DNA from: Azonexus sp.
GTDB taxonomy: Bacteria; Pseudomonadota; Gammaproteobacteria; Burkholderiales; Rhodocyclaceae
Assembly: GCF_030824335.1 (NCBI RefSeq)
Contig: NZ_JAVBXX010000009.1
Location: 29,955-93,954, forward strand
Direction: 5' to 3'
DNA length: 64,000 bases
Under the pieces are notes generated by a model. That model was not told the DNA's origin and did no database searches. It was given only the letters and a program-made list of their open reading frames with translations. Made by a program: the position numbers and the translations under genes. Every line of letters starts with the position of its first letter. Position 1 is the first letter of the stretch. Below are positions 29,166 through 38,766 of this stretch, piece by piece.

Positions 29166-30086
29166 ATGTGGTCAAAATTCGGGGCTAAGTTTTCGGCGGG
29201 TTGGGGGGCTGTCGTTCGACAAGGCGGCCGCCTTGATCTCGTCCATGCCGTTGCGCTTGCTGGCCAGCGGCCGCTGATCCACGTCCTTGATTCCTTCCAG
29301 ATTGAAGTCGATGAAGCCGATGCCTTGAGTCGGTTGGCTGCCGCACGGAATCTGAAGCGCTTGCGCTGCACCACTTTGCTGGATGAGGGACAGTACAGTC
29401 TGGTTCAGTTTGAAGCGCCCGCCGGACCGGCTGAAGAAAGGGTGGAGGCTTTGCGTTGGCGCCTGAAGGATTCTGTGGATTTCGCGGTCGACGATGCCGC
29501 AGTGGCAATTATTGATATTCCGAATGATGGGGCGCGCCAGGCGAATGTTTTTGCTGTGGCAGCAGCTTCGAGTGTGGTGGGGGCTCGAATGGGCCTGTTT
29601 CGCGAATCGCATCTCGCGCTGGAAGCTATCGATATTCCGGAGTTGGCATTGCGCAACGTGGCCGCATTGTTCGAGGAAGATAACCGTGGGCTGGCTTTTG
29701 TTTCCTTGACCGACGCAGGGTGCATGTTGGTTATTACCTTTCGCGGAGAGTTGATTTTGTCACGGCGTATCGACATGACTTCCGGTGCGCTGGCCAAGGC
29801 CGATGAGGAGCGGCGAGCGCAGTTGCTGGAAAGGTTGGCGCTGGAGTTGCAACGAACGCTGGATAATTTTGACCGGCAATATGGGTATGTTTCGATTTCA
29901 CGCTTGATTTTGGCCTGTGAGCATGATGCTCAGGGAACCGTCACAGCCTTGGCGCAGAATCTCTATTTGCCGTTGGTGGCGATGGATTTGGCCGAGGTTG
30001 CTGATTTTCCCGATCTGCCGGACTTGAAGAGTCTGGAACGCCAAGCGCAGGGTTTGCTGGCAGTTGGCGCTGCATTCAGGACGTGA
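29166..30086 (+). CDS. mshI: MSHA biogenesis protein MshI (PilM-like)
   Basis: 306 residues, cytoplasmic. The fold pattern is that of PilM/MshI actin-like proteins, which bind the N-terminus of a PilN-like partner at the inner membrane; that partner is the next gene. The conserved WRLKDSVDF and IDIPNDGARQANVFAVAA segments fit. It has no membrane helix. ATG 29166 is chosen because it is the first in frame; the Shine-Dalgarno is weak. First gene of a block of seven. Confidence 0.85.
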   Translation: MWSKFGAKFSAGWGAVVRQGGRLDLVHAVALAGQRPLIHVLDSFQIEVDEADALSRLAAARNLKRLRCTTLLDEGQYSLVQFEAPAGPAEERVEALRWRLKDSVDFAVDDAAVAIIDIPNDGARQANVFAVAAASSVVGARMGLFRESHLALEAIDIPELALRNVAALFEEDNRGLAFVSLTDAGCMLVITFRGELILSRRIDMTSGALAKADEERRAQLLERLALELQRTLDNFDRQYGYVSISRLILACEHDAQGTVTALAQNLYLPLVAMDLAEVADFPDLPDLKSLERQAQGLLAVGAAFRT

Positions 30087-30090
30087 ACCC

Positions 30091-30777
30091 ATGAGCCAGC
30101 AGATAAATCTTCTCCTGCCCGCACTGCGGCCCCGTTTCGACTGGCTGGGCTTGCCCGTGGTCTTGGCGCTTGCTGTTATTGGTTTGTTGTTGCTGGGTGG
30201 CTTGGTCAGCTATGAAAAAAGCCAGGTGCAAGCGTTGGAGGCGCAAGATCAGGAAATCAAACTCCAGATAACTGCCATGCAACAAGCGATTGTGTCTTTG
30301 GGGCAGGCAGTATCCGGACGAAAAGGTGATCCCGCGTTGCCCCCGTTGCTTGATGCCTTGCGCTCGGGTAATGAGGAACGGCAGATGGTCCTGAAGGCGC
30401 TGGACGGTGGCGTTGGTGGAGAAAAATCGGGTTTTGCCGGAGTGCTTGAGGGTTTTTCCCGCCAAACGATAGAGGGACTTTGGTTGACGCATTTTGAGTT
30501 GACCGGGGGCAACGTTCTGATTGAGGGGGCAGTCATTGATCCCTCGCTGTTGCCCCGGTTTATCGAAAAATTGAATGCCGAACCAGTTTTTTCCGGACGA
30601 CGTTTTGCTGCGCTGGATATGAAAGCCGTCGAGCCTGATGCTGAGCCAACTGCATCTGCGCCTGCTGCGCCGCCAAGTGCGGTTGCTGGTGCGCCGACTA
30701 AGGTGCGAGTTCCGTTGCGTCATACCCAATTTGTGATGCGTAGCGATTTGCCCGCCAATACCGGAGGGGCTCGATGA
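30091..30777 (+). CDS. PilN-like MSHA biogenesis protein (MshI2)
   Basis: 228 residues: short cytoplasmic N-terminus with QQINLLLPALRPR, matching the INLL motif by which PilN binds PilM; one membrane helix (about 20-40); a coiled coil; and a periplasmic ferredoxin-like domain. A Pro/Ala-rich tail (ASAPAAPPSAVAG) is unusual for PilN. ATG 30091 lies 4 bp after the mshI stop. In some MSHA loci this gene is called mshI2. It probably forms an MshI-MshI2-MshJ complex. Confidence 0.8.
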   Translation: MSQQINLLLPALRPRFDWLGLPVVLALAVIGLLLLGGLVSYEKSQVQALEAQDQEIKLQITAMQQAIVSLGQAVSGRKGDPALPPLLDALRSGNEERQMVLKALDGGVGGEKSGFAGVLEGFSRQTIEGLWLTHFELTGGNVLIEGAVIDPSLLPRFIEKLNAEPVFSGRRFAALDMKAVEPDAEPTASAPAAPPSAVAGAPTKVRVPLRHTQFVMRSDLPANTGGAR

Positions 30778-31457
30778 AAGCGTTAATCGCCCGCTGGAAA
30801 ACTCTCGATGGTCGTTACGCTGCCTTGAGTCGTCGCGAACGTTTGTTGCTCGCTGCTGCTTTGGTGCTGGGGCCCCTGTTTATTGCCAACACTTTGTTGC
30901 TGGATCCTCTGGCTGTACGCAAGCGCAACTTGACTGCATCGCTGGCGACTCAGCAAGGTACGCGCGCCGATATGCAGGTGCAGTTGGTTACTTTGCAGCA
31001 TCAGTCCAGGCAGGATCCGGACGCAGCAAAAAAGCAAGAGCGAGCCAGTCTGCAAGCCACGCAGGCGACGCTGGATGGGCAAATACGGGCATTTTCCGAT
31101 TCACTGGTTCATCCTGCAGAGATGAATGCACTGCTTGAGGGCTTGCTGGCGCGCCAAACGGGCTTGCGCCTGCTCGGTTTCAAAACCCTTGCGCCACAGA
31201 GCATGTTGCCAGCGCCGTCCACAAAGGAGCCGGGAAGCGTTCGGAGGTCACCGTCATTTGATCTCTATCGTCATGGTGTCGAGCTTCGGATTGAAGGGAC
31301 ATACGCTGAATTGTCCACTTATCTGGCTCACCTCGAAAAACTTCCGTCGCGCCTGCTCTGGGGGCAGTTGGATTATCAGGTGATCGACCATCCACGGGCT
31401 GAGATGCGCCTCACTGTGTACACATTGAGCAATGAAAGTACGTGGCTGAGACTATGA
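30774..31457 (+). CDS. mshJ: MSHA biogenesis protein MshJ (PilO-like)
   Basis: 227 residues with one N-terminal membrane helix (LLLAAALVLGPLFIANTLLL), a long coiled coil (about 45-110) and a small periplasmic domain (VELRIEGTYAELSTYLAHLE) of the PilO type. ATG overlaps the preceding stop (ATGA). Together with the PilN-like protein it should link the cytoplasmic motor with the secretin. Confidence 0.85.
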   Translation: MKALIARWKTLDGRYAALSRRERLLLAAALVLGPLFIANTLLLDPLAVRKRNLTASLATQQGTRADMQVQLVTLQHQSRQDPDAAKKQERASLQATQATLDGQIRAFSDSLVHPAEMNALLEGLLARQTGLRLLGFKTLAPQSMLPAPSTKEPGSVRRSPSFDLYRHGVELRIEGTYAELSTYLAHLEKLPSRLLWGQLDYQVIDHPRAEMRLTVYTLSNESTWLRL

Positions 31458-31816
31458 GATTTTTTCTCCTGATTACACTTCTGGCGAGTGGCCTGGTGCA
31501 GGCCGCAGATCCGACACGGCCACCTGAGGCTTGGTTGAGTGCCTTGCAGGGAGAGTCCGCGAAGCCGGAAGAAGAGAGTCCGCGCTTGCAGTCTGTCTTG
31601 TTGCCGCAGCGGGGAAAACCCGTGGCGATTATTGGTGGCAAAACGGTTCGCCTGGGCGAGCGTTATGGCAACGATACCTTGATCAGGATTCGGGAGACTG
31701 ATGTGGTTTTGCGCGGTGCCGATGGCGATACGCGCCTTTACCTGACCCCAGAGGTCGACAAACGAATGATAAAGCCCAAGACCGGCCAGGCCGGCAAGAA
31801 GAAGGACGTGCCATGA
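31454..31816 (+). CDS. mshK: MSHA biogenesis protein MshK
   Basis: 120 residues with a signal peptide (MRFFLLITLLASGLVQA) and a mature start ADPTRPP, the classic N-terminus of MshK/PilP-like periplasmic proteins. LQSVLLPQRGKPVAIIGGKTV is the conserved core. The tail is basic (KTGQAGKKKDVP). ATG 31454 overlaps the mshJ stop (ATGA) and is favoured over GTG 31442. It probably contacts the secretin MshL, whose start overlaps its stop. Confidence 0.83.
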   Translation: MRFFLLITLLASGLVQAADPTRPPEAWLSALQGESAKPEEESPRLQSVLLPQRGKPVAIIGGKTVRLGERYGNDTLIRIRETDVVLRGADGDTRLYLTPEVDKRMIKPKTGQAGKKKDVP

Positions 31817-33672
31817 GTACCAAATGGATATTTGCCTTGTCCTGTGTGACGCTGACGGCTTGCAATTACGAGGTGGTACGCCGCAGCGAGACCTTCGAGC
31901 GTATCAATCAGGAAATCGCAACTGCCGCTACACCCAAAGGGCGCACGAGCGAGGCAGCGCAAAATGAAGCCTTGTCGTTGGCCATGTTGCCACCGTTGCA
32001 GTTGGATATTCCCGCTGCGCCGCCGCCTGAGTCCCGTTTCGACATGGCGGTAAGCAATGCATCGGTCACACAAGTATTGACCGCGTTGGTGACTGGTACC
32101 CGCTACAGCATGCTTTTTTCGCCGGATGTCAGCGGAACGGTGAGTTTGAATCTGAAGAACACTACGGTTCGTGAGGTCTTGGAAACTTTGCGTGAACTGT
32201 ATGGTTACGATTTCACGATTCAGGGGCAGCGTATTACTGTGCTGCCCAATACGATCCAGTCGCGGATTTTTCGCATCAACTATTTGGCGGGTGAACGCTC
32301 TGGGCGGAGTGTGACGCGTGTACCAGCTCCCTCGGCAGGTCCTACGACTCAGGGACAGGGGGCGCGTACAGGCGGGCAAGGAGCTACCGGGGCTTCGGAT
32401 TGTGAGGGAAATTCCGGTGGGGCTGCGGATAGCGCTTGTGTGTCTACCCGGTCGAAATACGATTTCTGGGGGGCTTTGACGGAAGCGCTGGAAAAGTTGG
32501 TGACGGATAAAAACAACTTGATCGTCAATCCCCTATCCGGCGTCATCGTGGTCAAGGGAACGCCGCTGGAGTTACGCAAAGTAGATGATTACCTCAAGGC
32601 GACGCAGTTATCGGTCGAGCGCCAGGTAATGCTGGAAGCAAAAATTATCGAGGTTGAACTGGGGGACGATTTCAACTCCGGGATCAATTGGGCTTCGTTC
32701 AACAAGAAGGGTGATCCGCGTTGGTCGGTGAACGGTAATACCGATGTATTCCGGCGAGGTGGCGGGGTGACGAGTACGTCATCTCAAACCATGAGTTTGC
32801 AGGATTCTCTGGGGAGTACTGCGAATAGTGCTGCAGGAGCCTTTACTTCGGGTAACTCAAGACAGTCGGATACTTCGATGACCTCAAGTGTGACGACCAA
32901 TTACGATTCGGCGGCTGCCGTAAGCGGTCTGGCCATGACCGGGGTTGGCGGATTGCTGAAATCCTTTCCCGTGCAAGGGGCGCTCGGCCTGGCTTTCCAG
33001 AGTGCCAACTTTTCTTCGTTGATCAGTTTTCTGCAGACTCAGGGTACGGTCTACGTGCTGTCCAGCCCGCGTATTGCCACACTGAATAATCAGAAAGCCG
33101 TGTTGAAGGTGGGTAGCGAAGATCGTTTCGTGGTTGAAATCCAGCCGCCGACCAGTACAAGTACCGGCGCTAACAATGGTACGACGAGTAATCCGCCGAC
33201 CGTTATAACCAGTCCATTCTTTTCAGGTATCGCATTGGATGTGACGCCGCAAATTGATGATCAAGGCAATATCACCTTGCACATGCGGCCATCGGTAACC
33301 TCGGTGACCGAACGAGCGAAGACCATAGATTTTGGTGCTTCCGGTCAATTCACCATCCCGTATGCATCGTCCAAAGTCAAGGAGAGCGATAGTATTGTTC
33401 GGGTGCGTGACGGCATGATTGTGGCGATTGGCGGTTTGATGTCCGAATCTCAATCGGGCAGCGTGGATAAGGTGCCCGAGCTGGGCGACATTCCCTTGTT
33501 CGGGCATTTGTTCAAGCAAACGGGGCGCTCGATGCGTAAGCGCGAGTTGGTCATTTTGCTGAAGCCGACGCTGATTCAGGATGATGCCGATTGGCAGCAA
33601 ATGACTCAGGAAATGCAGAATCGCATGCCGGCCTTCGATCCGCGTACCCAACCGCGTTCGGAATGGAAGTGA
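31813..33672 (+). CDS. mshL: MSHA outer-membrane secretin MshL
   Basis: 619-residue lipoprotein: the lipobox LTAC places the lipid on C17. A short N-terminal secretin/TonB-like domain follows (VTQVLTALVTGTRYSMLF), then secretin N1-type domain and the C-terminal secretin barrel (VYVLSSPRIATLNNQKAVLKVG ... RELVILLKPTLI). It forms the outer-membrane pore for the pilus. Two low-complexity stretches (Gly/Thr/Gln near 170-195; Ser/Thr near 310-370) are likely loops. ATG overlaps the mshK stop. Confidence 0.93.
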   Translation: MSTKWIFALSCVTLTACNYEVVRRSETFERINQEIATAATPKGRTSEAAQNEALSLAMLPPLQLDIPAAPPPESRFDMAVSNASVTQVLTALVTGTRYSMLFSPDVSGTVSLNLKNTTVREVLETLRELYGYDFTIQGQRITVLPNTIQSRIFRINYLAGERSGRSVTRVPAPSAGPTTQGQGARTGGQGATGASDCEGNSGGAADSACVSTRSKYDFWGALTEALEKLVTDKNNLIVNPLSGVIVVKGTPLELRKVDDYLKATQLSVERQVMLEAKIIEVELGDDFNSGINWASFNKKGDPRWSVNGNTDVFRRGGGVTSTSSQTMSLQDSLGSTANSAAGAFTSGNSRQSDTSMTSSVTTNYDSAAAVSGLAMTGVGGLLKSFPVQGALGLAFQSANFSSLISFLQTQGTVYVLSSPRIATLNNQKAVLKVGSEDRFVVEIQPPTSTSTGANNGTTSNPPTVITSPFFSGIALDVTPQIDDQGNITLHMRPSVTSVTERAKTIDFGASGQFTIPYASSKVKESDSIVRVRDGMIVAIGGLMSESQSGSVDKVPELGDIPLFGHLFKQTGRSMRKRELVILLKPTLIQDDADWQQMTQEMQNRMPAFDPRTQPRSEWK

Positions 33673-33684
33673 TAAGAGGCTACC

Positions 33685-34512
33685 GTGTATCTTGAATATT
33701 TCGGTCTGCGCGAATTGCCTTTTGGCATCACGCCGGATACCTCGTTTACTGTAGTGACTCGCGGTCATCAGGAGGCGATCAATACCTTGTTGATCGCCTT
33801 GGCCAGTGGTGAAGGATTCATCAAGATCACCGGTGAGGTTGGCAGTGGCAAAAGTCTGTTATGCCGACGTTTGTTGCAGGCGCTGCCGGAAAATAATGTT
33901 TCAGCTTACTTGCCCAACCCTTTTTTGGCACCGCGTACCCTTTTCCTGGCATTGGCCGAGGAGTTGCGCTTGCCGGTTGATGTGACCGATGACGACTACC
34001 ACGTCCTGAAGCGCCTGAATCACGGGCTGCTGCAATTTGCCGCCGAGGAGCGACAAGTGGTGGTTTGCATTGATGAAGCGCAAGCCATGCCGCTCGAAAC
34101 CTTGGAGTCTCTGCGTCTGTTATCCAATCTGGAGACGGAAAAGCGCAAATTGCTGCAAATCATTTTGTTCGGTCAACCGGAGCTGGATCAAAAATTGGCT
34201 GAGCCATCGGTTCGCCAGTTGCGCCAGCGCATTGCATTTCACTATGAATTGCCTGGTCTGGCGCCGGATGAGGTGGCAAATTATCTGGCGCATCGGTTGC
34301 GCGTTGCGGGTTATCGGGGAGAGCTTTTGTTTGGCAAGCGGGTTGTCCGCTGCCTGCATCGTGCCAGCCGCGGGCGCCCGCGGCTGCTCAATATTCTGGC
34401 CCACAAGGCCATGCTGGCTTGTTTTGGCGAAAATCGACTGGTAGTCAAGGTGTCGCATGTGCGACGGGCCGTGGCAGATACGGAAGGCGCAACGGCGCCG
34501 GGGTGGTGGTGA
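33685..34512 (+). CDS. mshM: MSHA ATPase MshM (ExeA family)
   Basis: 275-residue AAA ATPase. The N-terminus YLEYFGLRELPFGITPDTSF is typical of ExeA/MshM; Walker A is GEVGSGKS and Walker B VVCIDEAQ. ExeA-type proteins help assemble the secretin through peptidoglycan, although this copy has no membrane helix or peptidoglycan-binding domain. The start is GTG 33685 (AAGAGG upstream). It is followed by mshN after 1 bp. Confidence 0.9.
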   Translation: MYLEYFGLRELPFGITPDTSFTVVTRGHQEAINTLLIALASGEGFIKITGEVGSGKSLLCRRLLQALPENNVSAYLPNPFLAPRTLFLALAEELRLPVDVTDDDYHVLKRLNHGLLQFAAEERQVVVCIDEAQAMPLETLESLRLLSNLETEKRKLLQIILFGQPELDQKLAEPSVRQLRQRIAFHYELPGLAPDEVANYLAHRLRVAGYRGELLFGKRVVRCLHRASRGRPRLLNILAHKAMLACFGENRLVVKVSHVRRAVADTEGATAPGWW

Positions 34513-34513
34513 G

Positions 34514-35692
34514 ATGAGCTTGATCAACGAAGTATTGCGCAATCTTGAAGTCAGTCGTCCGGATGATCCGGCGCGGCAAAATTTGCAACGCGAAATTCGT
34601 GCCTTGCCGGTTGCCAAGAAAGGTCATGGCAAAGTCTTGTTCTGGGGGATATTCGGTGGTTTGTCGATTGCCGCCGCCGCTGGGCTCATGATGTTTGATG
34701 GTCAGCGCCTTGTTTTGCCTGATTTGCCATGGCTCCGTGATCTCGTGCCTGCCTCTGCGCCAGTCGTTGTAACACCGCCGCCCGCGCCGGCACCGACCGC
34801 ATTGGCCAGTGACAAACTGCCGCCGCAGGTGCCGGTCGTTCTGACTGAGGCAATGTTGCCGCAGCCCAGTATGCAGCTCGATTTGGCAACATCCGAAAAC
34901 AAAGGCCCCGTGATTTCGTCACCGGCAGCTGTTGTTACATCGGAGCCGGCTCTCCAGGTTGCTGCAACCCTGAATTCTTCTGTGCCAGCAGCAACTCCGG
35001 CTATACAGGGGCAAAAGTCTCCCGAGTCCGTTACCGTTGCTGCCCCTGTCCCCGTCCACACTACGGTGTCTGCTCCGCCAGCCCTGCCGGTAGCGGTAAC
35101 ACGTATCGAAAAAACTGCGGTGCCGCCGTCAACCCGGGAATTGGCCGAAAAGGATTATCGTCGGGCCGAATCGCTGATTACTGCTGGGCAAGTGGAGCTT
35201 GCTGCGGCAGCTTTGATGCAAGCACTCAAAATTGATCCTGGGCACTTGCCGGCACGTCAGAAGTTGATACGTCTGCAATTGGGGCAGCGCCAGAACGATG
35301 AAGCCATGGCGTCGCTTGAGGGCGGCCTTGTTTTGACCCCAAATCAGACTGGTTGGGCGATTTCATTGGCTCGCCTCCAGCTCGACAAAGGGGATATCGG
35401 TGCTGCTGTACACACGCTGGAACGTTCGCGGCCACATGCGGAAAACAGGCCTGATTACGCGGGTTTTCTCGGTCATTTGAAGTCGCGCCAGGGTGAGCAT
35501 GCGGATGCCGCAAAATACTATATGCATGCTGCCCGCCTCGCGCCTGCTGAAGGGCGTTGGTGGTTGGGCTTGGGTTTGGCGCTGGCAGCAGATAATCGCC
35601 AAACTGACGCGGCGGAAGCATTCCGCCAAGCTGTGGCGACCGGATCGCTCAGCGGTGATTTGCTGCGGATGGCTCAGCAGCAAGGGAAGTAA
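34514..35692 (+). CDS. mshN: MSHA biogenesis protein MshN, TPR repeats
   Basis: 392 residues: N-terminus MSLINEVLRNLEVSRPD, the usual start of MshN; one membrane helix (about 40-58, VLFWGIFGGLSIAAAAGLMMF); a Pro/Ala/Val-rich linker; and tetratricopeptide repeats from about 215 to the end. Start ATG 34514 lies directly after the mshM stop. The gene ends 2 bp from the convergent recQ, so no terminator lies between them. Confidence 0.88.
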   Translation: MSLINEVLRNLEVSRPDDPARQNLQREIRALPVAKKGHGKVLFWGIFGGLSIAAAAGLMMFDGQRLVLPDLPWLRDLVPASAPVVVTPPPAPAPTALASDKLPPQVPVVLTEAMLPQPSMQLDLATSENKGPVISSPAAVVTSEPALQVAATLNSSVPAATPAIQGQKSPESVTVAAPVPVHTTVSAPPALPVAVTRIEKTAVPPSTRELAEKDYRRAESLITAGQVELAAAALMQALKIDPGHLPARQKLIRLQLGQRQNDEAMASLEGGLVLTPNQTGWAISLARLQLDKGDIGAAVHTLERSRPHAENRPDYAGFLGHLKSRQGEHADAAKYYMHAARLAPAEGRWWLGLGLALAADNRQTDAAEAFRQAVATGSLSGDLLRMAQQQGK

Positions 35693-35694
35693 GC

Positions 35695-37515
35695 TTAGCT
35701 GGCCTGGCGGATGAGGGCCAGCAGGTCTTCCCCATAATGCTCGATCTTGGCGCTGCCCATGCCGGTGATGGTCGTTAGCAGGCCATGGCTGACCGGCCGT
35801 ACTTCGGCCAGCTCACGCAAGGTCTTATCGTGCAGGATGACGTAAGCCGGTACGCCTTGTTCGCGTGCTGTGTCGGCACGCCACCGACGCAATAGCTGGA
35901 ACAGCGCCTCGTCGGCAGCGGACAGTTCGCTGACGGGCTGATTGCTTCTGATGCTGCTGCTAGTCGTCGTTTTTCGTTTGACGGGCCGGCGCAACTGTAC
36001 GCTGCGTTGCCCTTTGAGTACTTCGCGCGCCGCTTCGGTCAGTTGCAGTGCGCCATGCTCGGCCATATCGACATGTACCAGCCCAGCGGCAGCCAGTTGG
36101 CGGAAAACGCTTTTCCAGGCGTGATCGTCGAGATCGCTGCCCACCCCGAAGGTGGGTAGTTTATTGTGTCCATATTGCTGCATGCGCTCGTTCATCTTGC
36201 CGCGCAGCACATCGGTCAGGTGCGTGACGCCAAAGCGCATGCCGGTGCGGAAAATGGCTGACAGGGCTTTTTGGGCGGCCAGCGTTCCATCCCAGAGTTC
36301 CGGCGGGTCCATGCAAACGTCGCAATTGCCACAGGCTTCGCGTGCTTCGCCAAAGTAGTTGAGCAGTACTTGGCGGCGACAGCGTGGTGCCTCGCAATAG
36401 GCCAATAATGCGGTCAACCGTTGTGATTCGAGTATTTTCTGTGCTTCGGCGGCGCCGGATTCGGCAATGCGGGAATGTTGCAGCGCTACGTCCTGCATGC
36501 CGTAGCTCATCCAGGCGTCCGAAGGCTCACCGTCGCGGCCGGCACGGCCGGTTTCCTGGTAGTAGGCTTCAATGCTCTTTGGCAGATCCAGATGCGCGAC
36601 GAAGCGCACGTCGGGTTTGTCGATACCCATGCCAAAAGCAATGGTGGCGCACATGATCAGACCTTCCTCGCGCAGGAAACGGCGCTGGTTGGCGGCGCGC
36701 TCCTGGGCCGGCAGGCCTGCGTGGTAAGGCAGTGCCGGGTAGCCCTGGGCGGAAAGCCATTCTGCCGTTTCTTCGACTTTTTTGCGCGACAGGCAGTAAA
36801 CAATGCCAGCTTGGCCTTTGCGACCGGTCAGGAAGCCGAGTAGTTGTTTTTTGGCATTGTCTTTCTCGACGACGGTATAGCGGATGTTTGGCCGGTCGAA
36901 GCTGGACAGGAAGACGCGGGCGGCACCAAGGCCAAGGCGAGCCAGGATTTCGTTGCGCGTCGCCTGGTCGGCGGTAGCAGTCAGTGCGATGCGCGGTACG
37001 TTCGGATAGCGTTCGTGCAGCGCCGAAAGCTGCAGATATTCGGGACGGAAATCGTGCCCCCATTGCGAGACGCAGTGCGCTTCATCAATGGCGAACAGCG
37101 CTAGCTTCCCCGCTTCGTCCAGCGCGTCGAGCATGGCCAGCGTGCGGTCGAGTAAGAGTCGTTCGGGGGCGATATAGACGAGGTCGAGGTTGCCGTTGAA
37201 AACGGACTGTTCGACGGCTTGTGCTTCGCGCCAGTCGAGTGTCGAGTTGAGTACAGCGGCTTTGACGCCAAGCTGGGTCAAGGCGTCGACTTGGTCCTGC
37301 ATCAGCGCGATCAGCGGTGAGACGACGACAGCGCAACCTGGGCGAAGCAGGGCAGGAATCTGGTAGCACAGGCTTTTGCCACCGCCAGTCGGCATCAGGA
37401 CCAGCGCATCGCCGCCGCTGGCGACATGGCCGATGATTTCTGCTTGGGCACCGCGGAAGGCGGGGTAGCCGAAGACGTCGCGCAGCAAATCAAGGGCGGA
37501 TTTTGCGGTCGACAC
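35695..37515 (-). CDS. recQ: ATP-dependent DNA helicase RecQ
   Basis: 3'-5' DNA helicase of recombination and replication-fork repair. 606 residues: Walker A MPTGGGKS, DEAHC (motif II), ATADQ, TIAFGMGIDKPDVR, QETGRAGRDG, a RecQ zinc-binding region with cysteines (CEAPRCRR, CGNCDVC), winged helix, and a C-terminal HRDC domain (about 530-606). The start is GTG 37515, 4 bp after the lpxH stop, so it is the last gene of a leftward operon. Confidence 0.96.
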   Translation of the reverse strand: MSTAKSALDLLRDVFGYPAFRGAQAEIIGHVASGGDALVLMPTGGGKSLCYQIPALLRPGCAVVVSPLIALMQDQVDALTQLGVKAAVLNSTLDWREAQAVEQSVFNGNLDLVYIAPERLLLDRTLAMLDALDEAGKLALFAIDEAHCVSQWGHDFRPEYLQLSALHERYPNVPRIALTATADQATRNEILARLGLGAARVFLSSFDRPNIRYTVVEKDNAKKQLLGFLTGRKGQAGIVYCLSRKKVEETAEWLSAQGYPALPYHAGLPAQERAANQRRFLREEGLIMCATIAFGMGIDKPDVRFVAHLDLPKSIEAYYQETGRAGRDGEPSDAWMSYGMQDVALQHSRIAESGAAEAQKILESQRLTALLAYCEAPRCRRQVLLNYFGEAREACGNCDVCMDPPELWDGTLAAQKALSAIFRTGMRFGVTHLTDVLRGKMNERMQQYGHNKLPTFGVGSDLDDHAWKSVFRQLAAAGLVHVDMAEHGALQLTEAAREVLKGQRSVQLRRPVKRKTTTSSSIRSNQPVSELSAADEALFQLLRRWRADTAREQGVPAYVILHDKTLRELAEVRPVSHGLLTTITGMGSAKIEHYGEDLLALIRQAS

Positions 37516-37519
37516 GCGT

Positions 37520-38269
37520 TCAGGCCTGGTTTTCGGGGAGAATGGCTTGGCGCTTCAGTGCTTCGCCATCCCAGACCAGGCATTCGCCTTGGGTTTTTCC
37601 ATCGACTTCACGCCAGTCGGCCAGTACCCAGCGTTCGACGTGGATGCCGTCGACGATGTGATCGTGCTTTGCCGGCTGGTGCGTATGGCCGTGGATGAAG
37701 GTGGCGTAGCCCTGCTGGCGCAGGAAATCATCGGTCGCGGCAGTTTTCAGATCGGTATAGGGATGCTCTTTTTCGCGCTGGCTGGATTCGCTGACTTGGC
37801 GCATATGCGCCGCAATTTCCCGCCGTTCAGCCAAGGGCTTGGCGAGCAGATCGGCTTGCCATTGCGGGCTGCGGACTTGGGCGCGGAACTTCATGTAGGC
37901 GACGTCATCCAGACATAGTGCGTCGCCGTGCGACAAGACAAACTGCCATTCTGCGGTCGACAGCGTGTAAGGGTCATTGATCAGGCGAACGCCGCTGGCC
38001 GCTGCGAACTTCTGGCCGAGCAGAAAGTCGCGGTTGCCATGCATGAGGCTTATGCGTAATCCGGCATCGGAGGCAGCGCGCAGCGCGGCAAGGATTTCGG
38101 CATGGTACGGATCATCGATGTCGTCATCGCCAATCCAGGTTTCGAACAGGTCGCCGAGAATAAACAATTCACTGGCGAGGCGGGCGCGTCCGGCAAGAAA
38201 GTCAAGAAACAAACGCGTCGCCCCGGGTGAGCGGGGCGACAGGTGCAGATCGGAAATAAAGAGGATCAA
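37520..38269 (-). CDS. lpxH: UDP-2,3-diacylglucosamine diphosphatase LpxH
   Basis: Makes lipid X by splitting UDP-2,3-diacylglucosamine in lipid A synthesis, at the inner membrane. It is a metallophosphatase with the metal-binding blocks [30 protein letters not shown] and HGHTHQP. 249 residues. The start is TTG 38269, overlapping the ppiB stop (TTGA), and the conserved ILFISDLHL strand begins at once. Confidence 0.94.
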   Translation of the reverse strand: MILFISDLHLSPRSPGATRLFLDFLAGRARLASELFILGDLFETWIGDDDIDDPYHAEILAALRAASDAGLRISLMHGNRDFLLGQKFAAASGVRLINDPYTLSTAEWQFVLSHGDALCLDDVAYMKFRAQVRSPQWQADLLAKPLAERREIAAHMRQVSESSQREKEHPYTDLKTAATDDFLRQQGYATFIHGHTHQPAKHDHIVDGIHVERWVLADWREVDGKTQGECLVWDGEALKRQAILPENQA

Positions 38270-38757
38270 ACGACTTCCGCTTTTTCGATGATCACGTCTT
38301 CCTTCGGCACGTCTTGATGGAAGCCCTTGTTGCCGGTGGGGAGGGCGCGGATCTTGTCGACCACATCCATGCCTTCAACGACTTCACCGAAAACGCAGTA
38401 GCCCCAGCCTTGGCCGGAGGGCGCCTTGAAGTCGAGGAAGTCGTTGTCCACGGTATTGATGAAGAACTGCGCAGTAGCCGAGTGCGGATCGTTGGTGCGT
38501 GCCATGGCGACGCTGCCCCGCTTGTTCTTCAGACCGTTGGCGGCTTCGTTTTCAATCGGCTCGCCGCAGTCTTTCTGATTCATTCCCGGTTCCATGCCGC
38601 CGCCCTGAATCATGAAGTTCTTGATGACACGATGGAAGATGGTGTTGTCGTAATGGCCGGCTTCGACGTAGGAAATGAAGTTGGCGACAGTCTTCGGTGC
38701 CTTTTCAGCATCGAGTTCGAGCGTGATGACGCCGTGGTTGGTGGTGAGTTTGATCAT
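38266..38757 (-). CDS. ppiB: Cytoplasmic peptidyl-prolyl isomerase B
   Basis: Cyclophilin of 163 residues without a signal peptide. Catalytic-site residues are visible in [14 protein letters not shown] and [13 protein letters not shown]. Lies 9 bp after a second, exported cyclophilin and shares a TTGA overlap with lpxH, an operon order common in betaproteobacteria. Confidence 0.93.
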   Translation of the reverse strand: MIKLTTNHGVITLELDAEKAPKTVANFISYVEAGHYDNTIFHRVIKNFMIQGGGMEPGMNQKDCGEPIENEAANGLKNKRGSVAMARTNDPHSATAQFFINTVDNDFLDFKAPSGQGWGYCVFGEVVEGMDVVDKIRALPTGNKGFHQDVPKEDVIIEKAEVV

Positions 38758-38766
38758 GAGGTTTCC

